36,646 bases of DNA from NCBI RefSeq assembly GCF_031181185.1, contig NZ_JAPSKZ010000014.1:1-36646 (forward strand). Direction: 5' to 3'. Position numbers and translations under genes: made by a program. Within the stretch, counting starts at the first letter, position 1; each line of letters begins with the position of its first letter. The notes under the pieces are model-generated. The model worked only from the letters and a program-made list of their open reading frames with translations, ran no database searches and was not told the DNA's origin. This DNA is from Phenylobacterium sp. (GTDB taxonomy: Bacteria; Pseudomonadota; Alphaproteobacteria; Caulobacterales; Caulobacteraceae). Shown in pieces: positions 18,105-28,067 of the stretch.

Positions 18105-18704
18105 CTAGTTGATGAGCATCTCCTCGATCAGGACGGCGTTGGCTTTGGACGGCGCGATGACCAGGTTCACCCGGCGCAGGATCTCCATGCGCAGCTGGTA
18201 GCTGCCCTGGCTGCCGGCGAGGTCTTCGGGCCGCAGCTCGCGCAGGAAGCTCTGGAACATGTCCTGGAGCCTGGGCATGTTCGGGTCGAGCGTCTCGACG
18301 GCGCCCTCGTCGGGCAGCTCCAGGGTGAGCTTGAGCTTCAGGAAGGTGGGCCGACCGTCGGCGGTCTGCATGTTCACCACCACGTCGGGCATGGTGTAGA
18401 AAACCACCCCGTCGGGCCCTTCGCGGACGACGGCAGCGCCCTTCTCGCCCTCCTTGCCCTTCTCCTCCTTGCCCTTCTTTTCCTTCTTCTTGGGCTTGGC
18501 CTCGCCGTGAGCGGCAGCCTCGTCGGGCTTGGGCTTCAGGAACATGAAGGCCGCGGTCCCGCCGCCGCCCAGCACGAGCACGGCGGCCACGCCGCCGATG
18601 ATCAGGAGCTTCAGCGGAAGCTTCTTCTTGGCCGGTTCGGCGCCCTCCTCGCCCTCGGCGGGAGCCTCGCCCTCCGGCGCTTCCTTGACCTTGTCCTTGG
18701 CCAC
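18105..18704 (-). CDS. fliL: Flagellar basal body-associated protein FliL
   Basis: GTG start (VAKDKVKEAPEGE...) preceded by AAGGA; acidic/Lys-rich N-terminus, TM LPLKLLIIGGVAAVLVLGGGG, FLKLKLTLELPDEGAVETLDPNMPRLQDMFQSFLRELRPEDLAGSQGSYQLRMEILRRVN. The track's 18869 start would overlap the divergent promoter region. Confidence 0.93.
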   Translation of the reverse strand: MAKDKVKEAPEGEAPAEGEEGAEPAKKKLPLKLLIIGGVAAVLVLGGGGTAAFMFLKPKPDEAAAHGEAKPKKKEKKGKEEKGKEGEKGAAVVREGPDGVVFYTMPDVVVNMQTADGRPTFLKLKLTLELPDEGAVETLDPNMPRLQDMFQSFLRELRPEDLAGSQGSYQLRMEILRRVNLVIAPSKANAVLIEEMLIN

Positions 18705-18751
18705 GCGCGCGTTCCTTAGAATCTTACCCGTCCACGCATGCGCCGGTTTGG

Positions 18752-18779
18752 TTAAGAACCCGTTTTTAACGGACCTTAA
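18752..18779. promoter_or_regulatory. Cluster of three TTAA boxes (CtrA-like) upstream of fliL
   Basis: TTAA at 18752-18755, 18766-18769 and 18776-18779; the first reads TTAACCAA on the fliL-sense strand (7/8 to TTAACCAT). Confidence 0.55.
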
Positions 18780-18861
18780 CGGGGGCGAACGATGCCCGGC
18801 ATTTTCCGCCGGTGGGCGCCCGTTAACTTTATTGTTCGTTGAAATATCTGGGCTTTTCAGT

Positions 18862-18877
18862 TGGCCCAAAGCTTGCA
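18862..18877 (+). promoter_or_regulatory. Candidate sigma-54 (-24/-12) promoter for flgF
   Basis: TTGGCCCAAAGCTTGCA with GG (18863-18864)-N10-GC (18875-18876), 46 nt upstream of the flgF ATG. Confidence 0.7.
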
Positions 18878-18922
18878 GCGGAGGGACGTGAAAACGTCGC
18901 CCTGCAAGGCTTGCCGGTTAAG

Positions 18923-19660
18923 ATGGACAACGCCACCTACATCGGACTGTCGCGCCAGATGGTGCTCCGTCGCGAGATGGACATCATCGCCAACAACATC
19001 GCCAACCTGGACACCACCGGGTTCAAGGTCGAGTCGCTGCTGCACAAGACCGACGCCCGGTCGCCGGCCATGACCCTGGGCGGCCCCAAGCCGGTGAAGT
19101 TCGTCTCGGCTGACGGCGTGGCCCGCGACTTCAGCCAAGGCGCGCTGCGCCAGACCGGCGGCGAGCTGGACCTGGCCATCGAGGGCCAGGGCTTCTTCCG
19201 CGTCCAGGCCGACGACGGCGAGCGGTTCACCCGCGACGGCCGTTTCCGCACCGACGAGATCGGCCGGCTTGTGACCCAGGGCGGCCAGCCGGTGATGGAC
19301 GAGGGCGGCGGCGAGATCACCATCGACCCCGAGAAGGGGCCCGTGTCCATCGCCCAGGACGGCACCGTCAGCCAGGGCGCCGAGCGGATCGGCAAGGTGG
19401 GCGTGTTCACCTTCGAGACCCTCGCCGCCCTCGAGAAGACCGGCGACAACCAGTACCGCAACACCTCGAACCTGTTCCCGCAGCCGGCCGCCGACGCCCG
19501 CCTGCGCCAGGGCATGCTCGAAGGGTCGAACGTTCAGGCCATCCTGCAGATCACCCGCATGGTCGAGGTGAGCCGGGCCTACGAGTCCACCGCCAAGATG
19601 ATCGATGCCGAAGCCGACCTCTCGCGCCGCTCCGTCGAGCGCCTGGGCCGGGTCCAGTAA
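18923..19660 (+). CDS. flgF: Flagellar basal-body rod protein FlgF
   Basis: MDNATYIGLSRQMVLRREMDIIANNIANLDTTGFKVESLL...AIEGQGFFRVQADDGERFTRDGRF...MLEGSNVQAILQITRMVEVSRAYES. Confidence 0.95.
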   Translation: MDNATYIGLSRQMVLRREMDIIANNIANLDTTGFKVESLLHKTDARSPAMTLGGPKPVKFVSADGVARDFSQGALRQTGGELDLAIEGQGFFRVQADDGERFTRDGRFRTDEIGRLVTQGGQPVMDEGGGEITIDPEKGPVSIAQDGTVSQGAERIGKVGVFTFETLAALEKTGDNQYRNTSNLFPQPAADARLRQGMLEGSNVQAILQITRMVEVSRAYESTAKMIDAEADLSRRSVERLGRVQ

Positions 19661-19674
19661 GGGAATAGCGACCG

Positions 19675-20463
19675 ATGCAAGCGCTCCGCACCGCCGCGAC
19701 GGGCATGGCCGCCCAGCAGCTGAACGTCGAGGTCATCTCGAACAACATCGCCAACATGAACACGGTGGCGTTCAAGCGTCAGCGCGCCGAGTTCCAGGAT
19801 CTGCTCTACCAGACCTTCGAGGCCGCGGGCGTGCAGTCCTCGGATCAGGGGACGATCGTGCCGACCGGCGTGCAGGTCGGCGCCGGCGTGAAGGCCGGCA
19901 GCGTCTACCGCATCGGCACCCAAGGCACGCTGACCCGCACCGACAACAAGCTGGACATGGCGATCGACGGCCGCGGCTACTTCCAGGTGCTGCTGCCCTC
20001 GGGCGAGACGGCCTACAGCCGCGCCGGCAACCTGGCGGTCAACGACCAGGGCCAGCTGGTCACCCAGGACGGCTACCAGATCCAGCCGGGCATCACGATC
20101 CCGCAGGACGCCGTCGACGTGGCCATCTCCAAGAGCGGCCAGGTGCAGGTGACCCAAGCGGGCCAGACGGCGCCGAACGTGGTGGGCCAGCTCGAGCTCG
20201 CCACCTTCCTGAACGAGGGCGGCCTGCAGGCCCAGGGCTCCAACCTGTTCATCGAGACGGCCGCCTCGGGCCCGCCCACCACCGGCATTCCGGGCGAGAA
20301 CGGCGTCGGCGAGCTGATCCAGGGCTACACCGAAGCCTCGAACGTCGACGCGGTGGCGGAAATCACCGCCCTGATCGTCGCCCAGCGGGCCTACGAGATG
20401 AACTCCAAGGTCATCTCGACCGCCGACAACATGCTGCAGACCGCCAACCAGGTGAAGGCTTAG
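19675..20463 (+). CDS. flgG: Flagellar basal-body rod protein FlgG
   Basis: MQALRTAATGMAAQQLNVEVISNNIANMNTVAFKRQRAEFQDLLYQTF...YTEASNVDAVAEITALIVAQRAYEMNSKVISTADNMLQTANQV. Confidence 0.97.
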   Translation: MQALRTAATGMAAQQLNVEVISNNIANMNTVAFKRQRAEFQDLLYQTFEAAGVQSSDQGTIVPTGVQVGAGVKAGSVYRIGTQGTLTRTDNKLDMAIDGRGYFQVLLPSGETAYSRAGNLAVNDQGQLVTQDGYQIQPGITIPQDAVDVAISKSGQVQVTQAGQTAPNVVGQLELATFLNEGGLQAQGSNLFIETAASGPPTTGIPGENGVGELIQGYTEASNVDAVAEITALIVAQRAYEMNSKVISTADNMLQTANQVKA

Positions 20464-20467
20464 GGCC

Positions 20468-21202
20468 ATGAGGACGCTCGCCGCCCTCGCCGCCTCGCTG
20501 CTGGTCGCGGGCCCTGCGCTCGCGGGCCAGCCCGTGACGCTGAAGACCGACGCCACCGACGCGGACGGCGTGGTGACCCTGGGCGACCTGTTCGACGGCG
20601 CGGGCGCCGCGGCCAAGGTCCCGGTCGCCGCTCGCGCGGGCGCGGTGGTCATGCTGGACGCCCTTGCGGTGCAGGCCGCCGCCCGCCGCGCGGGCCTGGA
20701 CTGGAGCAACGCCCAGGGAATCCGCCGCATCGTCGTGCGCGGCGGCCCGTCCGGCGCCGCCGCCCAGCGCGGCAACGTCGAGGTCCTGACCTGGGCCCGC
20801 AACATCATGGCGGGAGAGACGATCCAGCCGGCCGACCTCGTCTGGGGCAAGGCCGCAATGGCGCCGGCCGACGCGCCCAACGACCCGGACATGGTCGTGG
20901 GCCTGGCCGCCAAGCGGGCGCTGCGCGCCGGCGCGGCGGTGGCCGGTCGCGACGTGGCCGCCCAGGAGGTGGTCAAGGCGGGCGAGGTCATCACCCTGAC
21001 CTACGACGCCGACGGCATCACCCTCGCCCTGCAGGCCAAGGCCGTCTCCGGCGGCGGCGTGGGCGAGGTGATCAACGTCCAGAACGTCTCGTCCAAGAAG
21101 GTCGTCCAGGCGGTCGTCACCGGCCCTGGCCAGGCGGCCGCCGGCCCGGCCGCCGACCAGATGAAACTGCTCAACCGCAACACCCGCGTCGCGCTCCGCT
21201 GA
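20468..21202 (+). CDS. flgA: Flagellar basal body P-ring formation chaperone FlgA
   Basis: Signal peptide; EVLTWARNIMAGETIQPADLVWGKAAM...VVGLAAKRALRAGAAVAGRDVAAQEVVKAGEVITLTYDADGITLALQAKA. Confidence 0.92.
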   Translation: MRTLAALAASLLVAGPALAGQPVTLKTDATDADGVVTLGDLFDGAGAAAKVPVAARAGAVVMLDALAVQAAARRAGLDWSNAQGIRRIVVRGGPSGAAAQRGNVEVLTWARNIMAGETIQPADLVWGKAAMAPADAPNDPDMVVGLAAKRALRAGAAVAGRDVAAQEVVKAGEVITLTYDADGITLALQAKAVSGGGVGEVINVQNVSSKKVVQAVVTGPGQAAAGPAADQMKLLNRNTRVALR

Positions 21203-21213
21203 AGGAAGCCACC

Positions 21214-21963
21214 ATGCGTATCCGCACTCTCGCGCTTATCGCCCCCATCCTTATTGGCGCCCCCCTCGCCGCTTGCTCGACGGTGACCGAAGCCGTCCGC
21301 GGGCCGGAACTGGCCCCGGTGGGCTATCCCTCCGCCCTGGTGCCCCGTGAGCAACAGGTGTTGCCTTTGGCGTCGGCGCGCGAGCCGCTGCCGACGCCGG
21401 CCAGCGCCAACTCGCTGTGGCGTTCGGGCGCGCGCGCGTTCTTCGTCGACCAGCGCGCGGGGCGCGTCGGCGACATCCTGACCGTCCAGATCGACATCGA
21501 CGACAGCGCCAAGACCATCAATTCGACCACCAGCTCGCGCAGCTCAGGCGTCACGGCGGGCATCCCGCACCTGTTGGGCCTGGAGTCGAGCCTCGGCAAG
21601 ATCCTCCCCGGCGAGTACGACCCGGCCAACGCCATCGAGACCAGCTCGAAGTTCGCCAACACCGGCGCGGGCGCGGTGAACCGGGCCGAGAAGATCAGCC
21701 TGACCATCGCCGCCGTGGTCACGGGCGTCCTGCCGAACGGCAACATGACGATCCAGGGCACCCAGGAGGTGCGCACCAACCACGACATCCGCCAGCTGAC
21801 GGTGGCGGGCATCGTCCGGCCCGAGGACATCAGCGCCGCCAACACCATCCGCCACAGCCAGATCGCCGAGGCGCGGATCAGCTACGGCGGCCGCGGCGAC
21901 ATCCACCGCGTGCAGAAGACGCCGGCCGGCCAGTCGCTGATCGAGCGCTTCTCGCCCTTCTAG
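21214..21963 (+). CDS. flgH: Flagellar L-ring protein FlgH
   Basis: Lipobox PLAAC; NSLWRSGARAFFVDQRAGRVGDILTVQIDIDDSAKT...LPNGNMTIQGTQEVRTNHDIRQLTVAGIVRPEDISAANTI. Confidence 0.96.
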   Translation: MRIRTLALIAPILIGAPLAACSTVTEAVRGPELAPVGYPSALVPREQQVLPLASAREPLPTPASANSLWRSGARAFFVDQRAGRVGDILTVQIDIDDSAKTINSTTSSRSSGVTAGIPHLLGLESSLGKILPGEYDPANAIETSSKFANTGAGAVNRAEKISLTIAAVVTGVLPNGNMTIQGTQEVRTNHDIRQLTVAGIVRPEDISAANTIRHSQIAEARISYGGRGDIHRVQKTPAGQSLIERFSPF

Positions 21964-22009
21964 GATCAAAACCGGCGGCGCCGACGTTAACCCTTGCAGA
22001 GGGAGCGTC

Positions 22010-22483
22010 ATGCGCCGCCGGAGCCTTTTCAGCCTGTTCGCCGCCATGAGCCTGGCGGCCTGCGCGCATCCCGTGGCGCCCGTCCCGACCGGTCCCGACA
22101 TGGCCTGGTCCCTGAACCACGCCGAGGGCGAGGGCGCGAAGCTGGCCTACGGCCAACCCCAGACCGACAATGTGCTGCTGATGCTGACCTGCGAACCGCG
22201 TTCCGGCGCGGTGCGGGTCTCGATGAGCGCGCCGGACGGGGGCGGCGGCAAGGCCCTGAGGCTGAGCTCGGGCGGCCGCTCGGCGAAACTTGCCGGCCAG
22301 GCGGCGCCGTCCGGGCTGGGCGACGGGCTGCTGATCGAGGCCGAGGCCCGCGCGGACGATCCGGTGCTGGCGCGGTTCGCGCAGAGCGGCGAGCTGGCCG
22401 TGGCGGTCGGCGCCCGCTGGACGAAGCTGCCGGCCGATCCCGACAAGAGCCGCCGGTTCGTGGAGAGCTGCCGGGGAGCCTAG
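22010..22483 (+). CDS. Small putative lipoprotein, uncharacterised
   Basis: [22 protein letters not shown] has a lipobox-like LAAC; follows flgH on the same strand. Confidence 0.65.
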   Translation: MRRRSLFSLFAAMSLAACAHPVAPVPTGPDMAWSLNHAEGEGAKLAYGQPQTDNVLLMLTCEPRSGAVRVSMSAPDGGGGKALRLSSGGRSAKLAGQAAPSGLGDGLLIEAEARADDPVLARFAQSGELAVAVGARWTKLPADPDKSRRFVESCRGA

Positions 22484-24396
22484 GCCCGCCGGCCCTTCGC
22501 CGAGGCGTTGTCGATGCCGAGCGCGCCTAGGGCGGCGCGGACGATGCCGTCGGCGTCGAGACCCGCTTGCGCGTACATCGCTTCCGGCTTGTCCTGGTCC
22601 TGGAAGATGTCGGGCAGCGTGAGCGTGCGGATCTTCAGGCCGCGGTCCAGGGCGCCGTGCTCGGCCAGCGCATGCAGCACGAAGGCGCCGAAGCCGCCCA
22701 TCGCGCCCTCTTCCACCGTGACCAGGCACTCGTGCTCGCGCGCGAGGCGCAGCAACAGGTCGAGGTCCAGCGGCTTGGCGAAGCGCGCGTCGGCGACGGT
22801 GGCCGAGAGGCCGCGGGCCGCCAGGAGGTCGGCCGCGCGGAGGCTTTCCGTCAGGCGCGTGCCGAACGACAGGATGGCGACCGCCGTCCCCTCGCGGACG
22901 ATGCGGCCCTTGCCGATCTCGAGCGGGTCGGCCAGGGCCGGGATCTCGACGCCCACGCCCTCGCCGCGGGGATAGCGGAAGGCCGAGGGACGGTCGTCGA
23001 TGGCCACGGCGGTGGCGATGGCGCGGGCGAGCTCGGCCTCGTCGGAGGGACCCATCACGACCATGCCCGGCAGCTGGCCCAGGAAGCCCACGTCGAACGA
23101 GCCGGCGTGGGTGGGGCCGTCGGCGCCGACGAGACCGGCGCGGTCGATGGCGAAACGGACCGGCAGGCCCTGGATCGCGACGTCATGGACCACCTGGTCG
23201 TAGCCGCGCTGCAGGAAGGTGGAATAGATCGCCGCGAACGGCTTCATGCCGTCGGCGGCGAGGCCGGCGGCGAAGGTCACCGCGTGCTGCTCGGCGATGC
23301 CGACGTCGAAGGTCCGCTCCGGGAAGCGCTGGCCAAAGAGATCGAGGCCGGTGCCCGACGGCATGGCCGCGGTGATCGCGACGATCTTCGGGTCGCGCTC
23401 GGCCTGCTTGATCAGCTCCTGGGCGAAGACCTTGGTGTAGCTGGGCGCGTGGGTCTGCGACTTGGCCTGGGCGCCGGTCACCACGTCGAACTTGACCACC
23501 CCGTGGTACTTGTCGGCGGCGTTCTCGGCCGGGGCGTAGCCCTTGCCCTTCTGGGTGACGACGTGGACCAGCACCGGCTTGTCCACGATGTTGCGGGCGT
23601 TCTGCAGCACGTGGACCAGGGCGTCCATGTCGTGCCCGTCGATCGGACCCACGTAGTAGAAGCCAAGCTCCTCGAAGAACGTGCCGCCGGTGACCATGCC
23701 GCGGGCGTATTCCTCGGCCTTGCGGGCGGCTTCCTGCAGCGGCCGCGGGAAGGCCTTGGAGACCGCCTTGCCGAGGTTGCGGAGCGATTGGTAGCCGCCG
23801 CCCGACACGAGCCTGGCCATATAGGCGCTCATGCCGCCCACCGGCGGGGCGATCGACATGTCGTTGTCGTTGAGGATGACGGTGAGCTGCTTGGTCGTGT
23901 CGGCGGCGGTGTTCATGGCCTCGTAGGCCATGCCGGCGCTCATCGAGCCGTCGCCGATGACGGCCACGACCTTGTTGTCCCGGCCCTCGCGGTCGCGGGC
24001 GGCGCAGAAGCCCAGGGCGGCCGAGATCGAGGTGGCCGCGTGCGCCGCGCCGAAGGGGTCGTATTCGCTCTCGGCCCGCTTGGTGAAGCCCGAGAGGCCG
24101 CCGCCCTGGCGCAGGGTGCGGATGCGATCGCGGCGGCCCGTGAGGATCTTGTGCGGATAGGCCTGGTGGCCGACGTCCCAGATCAGGATGTCGCGCGGCG
24201 TCTCATAGACGTGATGCAGGGCGACGGTCAGCTCCACGACGCCCAGGCCCGCACCCAGGTGGCCGCCGGTCTGCGACACCGCGTCGATCGTCTCGGCGCG
24301 CAGCTCGTCCGCCAGCTGGCGCAGCTGGGCGATCGAGAGCCCGCGCGTGTCGGCGGGCGAGTTGACCGTGTCGAGCAGGGGCGTAACGGGGGGCAT
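22480..24396 (-). CDS. dxs: 1-deoxy-D-xylulose-5-phosphate synthase
   Basis: [82 protein letters not shown]. Confidence 0.97.
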   Translation of the reverse strand: MPPVTPLLDTVNSPADTRGLSIAQLRQLADELRAETIDAVSQTGGHLGAGLGVVELTVALHHVYETPRDILIWDVGHQAYPHKILTGRRDRIRTLRQGGGLSGFTKRAESEYDPFGAAHAATSISAALGFCAARDREGRDNKVVAVIGDGSMSAGMAYEAMNTAADTTKQLTVILNDNDMSIAPPVGGMSAYMARLVSGGGYQSLRNLGKAVSKAFPRPLQEAARKAEEYARGMVTGGTFFEELGFYYVGPIDGHDMDALVHVLQNARNIVDKPVLVHVVTQKGKGYAPAENAADKYHGVVKFDVVTGAQAKSQTHAPSYTKVFAQELIKQAERDPKIVAITAAMPSGTGLDLFGQRFPERTFDVGIAEQHAVTFAAGLAADGMKPFAAIYSTFLQRGYDQVVHDVAIQGLPVRFAIDRAGLVGADGPTHAGSFDVGFLGQLPGMVVMGPSDEAELARAIATAVAIDDRPSAFRYPRGEGVGVEIPALADPLEIGKGRIVREGTAVAILSFGTRLTESLRAADLLAARGLSATVADARFAKPLDLDLLLRLAREHECLVTVEEGAMGGFGAFVLHALAEHGALDRGLKIRTLTLPDIFQDQDKPEAMYAQAGLDADGIVRAALGALGIDNASAKGRRA

Positions 24397-24420
24397 CGAG
24401 AAAGAACGCGACGGTTGAAA

Positions 24421-25299
24421 CTATTGCCGGCGCTCTAGCACGAAATCGACGCTGGCCCGCAGGAAATCGGCCTGGGCGCCGAAGGGCTCGAGGTGGGACT
24501 TGGTCTGGCCGGCCAGCACGCCCAGGCGCTCGCGGGCGGCGTCCACGCCCAGCAGGGTGACGAAGTTGACCTTCCCCTTCTCGACGTCCTTGCGCGCGGC
24601 CTTGCCCATGGCCTCGGCGTCGCCCTCGGCGTCCAGCAGGTCGTCCACGATCTGGTAGGCGAGGCCCAGGTCGTGGGCGAAGGCCATCAGGGCGTGCCGT
24701 TCGGCTTCCTTGGCGCGGGCGACCACCAACGGCAATTCGAAGGCGCAGGCGATCAGAGCGCCCGTCTTCAGGCGCTGCATGCGGGCGACGCCGCCCAGGT
24801 CCTCGCGCACGCCGAGGATGTCGATCATCTGGCCACCGACCATGCCCCGGGCCCCGGAGGCGGTGGCCAGCCGGGCGACCAGCTCGCTGCGGACCGATCC
24901 GTCGGGGTGGGTGTCCGGATGCGCCAGGATCTCGAAGGCGGCGGTCTGCAGCGCATCGCCCGCCAGCACGGCGGTGGCCTCGTCGTAGGCCTTGTGCACC
25001 GTCGGACGGCCTCGGCGCACGTCGTCGTCGTCCATGCACGGCAGGTCGTCATGCACCAGGCTGTAGGCGTGGATGCACTCCAGCGCGCAGGCGGCGCGCA
25101 GCACGGGCCGTTCGTCCAGGTCGAACATCCGGCCGGTCTCGAGGGCGAAGAAGGTGCGCAGGCGCTTGCCAGGACCAAGGACGGCGTAACGCATGGCCTC
25201 GGTCAGGCGGCTCTCCGGCCCGTCGGCGCGGGGGAGGAGCTCGTCGAGCGCCACCGTCACGAGGTCGGCGGCCTCGGCCACGCGCCGGGCGAGGTCCAT
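24421..25299 (-). CDS. ispA: Polyprenyl (farnesyl/geranyl-type) diphosphate synthase
   Basis: First Asp-rich motif [23 protein letters not shown], second [15 protein letters not shown]; between xseB and dxs. Confidence 0.93.
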   Translation of the reverse strand: MDLARRVAEAADLVTVALDELLPRADGPESRLTEAMRYAVLGPGKRLRTFFALETGRMFDLDERPVLRAACALECIHAYSLVHDDLPCMDDDDVRRGRPTVHKAYDEATAVLAGDALQTAAFEILAHPDTHPDGSVRSELVARLATASGARGMVGGQMIDILGVREDLGGVARMQRLKTGALIACAFELPLVVARAKEAERHALMAFAHDLGLAYQIVDDLLDAEGDAEAMGKAARKDVEKGKVNFVTLLGVDAARERLGVLAGQTKSHLEPFGAQADFLRASVDFVLERRQ

Positions 25300-25541
25300 C
25301 AGCCGAACTCGGCAGGCTCGGCGTTCGGCGCGCCGCCCGCGCCCATCACGATCTTCTCGACGCGCAGGCGTGCGGCCTCTAGCCGCGTCTCGCAGTGAGC
25401 CTTCAGCGCCGCGCCGCGCTCGTACATGCGAATGGAGTCCTCCAGCGGCGCCTGGCCCGACTCCAGGCGGGCGACGATCTGCTCGAGCTCGGCCAGCGCC
25501 TGCTCGAAGCTCATGGCGGCGATGTCGGCGGGCTCGGACAT
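25299..25541 (-). CDS. xseB: Exodeoxyribonuclease VII small subunit
   Basis: [54 protein letters not shown]; overlaps the ispA start by 1 bp (ATGA). Confidence 0.95.
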   Translation of the reverse strand: MSEPADIAAMSFEQALAELEQIVARLESGQAPLEDSIRMYERGAALKAHCETRLEAARLRVEKIVMGAGGAPNAEPAEFG

Positions 25542-25624
25542 GGGTCCCCTCGTGGCGGCGCTCTGCGAACCTAGAACTGGCGCCGGCGCCGGTCCACCCG
25601 CTATGGGCAAAGGGCCGCGCGACT

Positions 25625-25642
25625 CCGTCATCGGTCTGCAAT
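25625..25642 (+). promoter_or_regulatory. Candidate Pho box
   Basis: CCGTCAT-CGGT-CTGCAAT: two 7-mers spaced by 4 nt with 11/14 matches to CTGTCAT-N4-CTGTCAT, 45 nt upstream of the PhoX-family ATG. Confidence 0.4.
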
Positions 25643-25687
25643 GATGGGCGGATAGCTCGGGGAGGCCGAGGGGTGCAATCCGAGATC

Positions 25688-27088
25688 ATGTCTGTATCGC
25701 GTCGACGTTTCCTGAGCCTGGCCGCCACCTCGGCGGCCTTCGGCGGCCTGTCCCAAGCCTTCGCGCAGGGCCCCGCCGGCGTGGCCTATCGCAACCAGGT
25801 CCCCGGCTACGGCGAGCTGGTCCCCGACCCGGCGCGCATCTTCGACCTGCCGAAGGGTTTCTCGTACCGCGTGGTCTCGGAATTCGGACAGCCGATGGAC
25901 GACGGCCTCGTCACGCCGGGCCGCATGGACGGCATGGGCGCCTTCGATGCAGGCGATGGCCGCGTGGCCCTGGTCCGCAACCACGAGATCTATCCGGCCG
26001 ACCTGGAGCGCTCGGCGTTCGGCCGCGACGGGGCCCTGACGGCCAAGGTCGAACGCGACCGGGTCTTCGACCGTATCGGCGACAAGCCTTTCGCCGGCGG
26101 GACGACGACGCTGGTGTGGGACCTTCGCGCCCAGCGGCTGGTGTCGCACCACCTGAGCCTGGCCGGCACCATGATCAACTGCGCGGGCGGCGTGACGCCC
26201 GAGGGCAGCTGGCTGTCATGCGAGGAGACCACCCAGCGGGCTGGCACCCAGGGCGCCCAGGACCACGGCTGGGTCTTCGAGGTGCCGGCGGACGCCCGCG
26301 GCCTGGTCGCGCCCCAGCCGATCAAGGCCATGGGCCGCTTCCGGCACGAGGCCACCGCCACCGACCCGCGCACGGGGGTCGTCTATCTGACCGAGGACAT
26401 CGGCGACGGCCTGATCTACCGCTACCTGCCGAACGACCGGCGCAAGCTTCTGGCCGGCGGCCGGCTGCAGGCCCTGGGTTTCAAGGGCGGCGGCGATCCC
26501 CGCAACTGGACCGAAGCCTGGTGGCGCCAGGGCGATTGGCGCGAGACGGTCTGGATCGACGTCGACGAGGTCGAGAACCCCAACGACGACCTGCGCCTGC
26601 GCGGCCAGGCCAAGGGAGCGGCGCCGTTTGCCCGCGGCGAGGGCCTGTTCTTCGGCAAGGGCGAACTCTACGCCACCTGCACCAACGGCGGGCCGAAGAA
26701 GCTGGGCCAGATCCTCCGCTATGTGCCCAGCCGCTACGAGGGCCAGCCGCGCGAAGCCGATGCGCCCGGGCGGCTGCAGCTGTTCCTCGAGCCGCAGGAC
26801 GAGGCGGTGATGAACATGGCGGACAACCTGGCGGTCGCCCCGTCAGGTCACCTGTTCGTCTGCGAGGATAAGGGCATGGGCCAGAACCAGCTGAAGGGCG
26901 TCACGCCCAAGGGCCAGGTGTACACGTTCGGCCGCAACGCCATGCCGCCGCCGGCCGCGGCCATGCCGGTGAACACCGAACTCGCCGGGGTCTGCTTCTC
27001 GCCCGACGGCTCGACGCTGTTCGTGAACCTCTATTCGCCGGGCAAGACCCTGGCGATCACCGGCCCGTGGAACCGCTTCCGCGCCTGA
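25688..27088 (+). CDS. TAT-exported PhoX/DUF839 family protein (putative alkaline phosphatase)
   Basis: TAT motif [98 protein letters not shown]. Confidence 0.88.
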   Translation: MSVSRRRFLSLAATSAAFGGLSQAFAQGPAGVAYRNQVPGYGELVPDPARIFDLPKGFSYRVVSEFGQPMDDGLVTPGRMDGMGAFDAGDGRVALVRNHEIYPADLERSAFGRDGALTAKVERDRVFDRIGDKPFAGGTTTLVWDLRAQRLVSHHLSLAGTMINCAGGVTPEGSWLSCEETTQRAGTQGAQDHGWVFEVPADARGLVAPQPIKAMGRFRHEATATDPRTGVVYLTEDIGDGLIYRYLPNDRRKLLAGGRLQALGFKGGGDPRNWTEAWWRQGDWRETVWIDVDEVENPNDDLRLRGQAKGAAPFARGEGLFFGKGELYATCTNGGPKKLGQILRYVPSRYEGQPREADAPGRLQLFLEPQDEAVMNMADNLAVAPSGHLFVCEDKGMGQNQLKGVTPKGQVYTFGRNAMPPPAAAMPVNTELAGVCFSPDGSTLFVNLYSPGKTLAITGPWNRFRA

Positions 27089-27092
27089 TGGC

Positions 27093-27359
27093 CTAGTGGA
27101 CGGCGCGGCTGGGCGACGGCATCGCCGCCAGCCGCTCGCGGGCCCGCCGGTTCGCCGCGCGCGACTTGCGCTGGAATTCGAGCTCGGCCTCGACGGTGCG
27201 GCAGACGTTCGCCGTCACCTGCTCCAGCGCCTTCGAGAGCCGGACGAGTTCGGCCGCGCCTTCCGCGGCCTTGACCTGAGCCGACAGCTCGTCGGCCTTG
27301 GCGAGTTCCCGCGACAGGCGGTCGAGCACCTTCGCGCGTCGGCGGCTGGGATCGTTCAT
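27093..27359 (-). CDS. Small uncharacterised basic/coiled-coil protein
   Basis: 88 aa MNDPSRRRAKVLDRLSRELAKADELSAQVKAAEGAAELVRLSKALEQVTANVCRTVEAELEF...; ORF only, no family recognised. Confidence 0.5.
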   Translation of the reverse strand: MNDPSRRRAKVLDRLSRELAKADELSAQVKAAEGAAELVRLSKALEQVTANVCRTVEAELEFQRKSRAANRRARERLAAMPSPSRAVH

Positions 27360-27396
27360 GAACAAATTAAGAACACGTCGCCACGCAGGCGTCAAG

Positions 27397-28017
27397 TCAG
27401 CTGCGTTCGAAGCGCCGCATCGACCAATATTTGTAGCCTTCGCTCTCGACCAGCTTCCAGCCCAGCTTCCGCAGGGAGCGGCCGACCATGAAGTTGAAGA
27501 AGCCGTGCGCCAGGACGACGACGTTCTCGCCGCCGGCCGCCAGGCCGATCAGCATGGCGGCGGCGCGGTCGGCGCGCTCCTCGGCCTGGGAGCGGGTCTC
27601 CTGCCCTTCATGGTGATCGAAGAACCACCACCAAAGCCTGGCCAGGAAACCCCACAGCGAGGGCGACAGCTTGATCCAGCGCGGCAGGTCCGGCGGGGGC
27701 AGCGGCGCCTCGATGAGCAGGTCATGGCGGTCGAATTGACGGTCCCGCGCCAGCGCCTGGGCGCTCTCGATAGCGCGCACGCGGGTGGACGAGACGAGCG
27801 TCCCGCACCCTTCCACGAACTTCAGCAACTGCTGCGGCGGGGTCTGGCCGGGCAGGATGCCCAGGATCTCGTAGTTGGCCCAGAACTCGCGGTACTCGGC
27901 GGCGTTCAGGCGCACCTTGCGCGACAGCGCCGGCTCGCCGTGCCGGGCGAGGATGATCGCGCCGTGACGGATCGTGGCTGGCGCCACCTGGGGCTGGTCG
28001 GTGACGGGATCGCCCAT
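27397..28017 (-). CDS. Histidine phosphatase family protein
   Basis: ILARHGEPALSRK (RHG motif), TLVSSTRVRAIESAQAL, NVVVLAHGFFNFMVGRSLRKLGWK. Confidence 0.85.
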   Translation of the reverse strand: MGDPVTDQPQVAPATIRHGAIILARHGEPALSRKVRLNAAEYREFWANYEILGILPGQTPPQQLLKFVEGCGTLVSSTRVRAIESAQALARDRQFDRHDLLIEAPLPPPDLPRWIKLSPSLWGFLARLWWWFFDHHEGQETRSQAEERADRAAAMLIGLAAGGENVVVLAHGFFNFMVGRSLRKLGWKLVESEGYKYWSMRRFERS

Positions 28018-28067
28018 CAGACCTGCACGCCTTTGCCGATGGCGCCCACGCGCACCTGAAACGCCCC

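Noticed and set aside
22567-24438. 623-aa ORF antisense to dxs
   Set aside because: Compositional shadow ORF; dxs is clear on the other strand and no domain is recognisable here.
25579-25590. 12-bp palindrome GGCGCCGGCGCC upstream of the PhoX-family gene
   Set aside because: Simple GC palindromes are expected by chance at this base composition.
27354-27363. Palindrome GTTCATGAAC over the start codon of the 88-aa protein
   Set aside because: Short 10-bp palindrome, partly fixed by the ATG; not enough to claim an operator.
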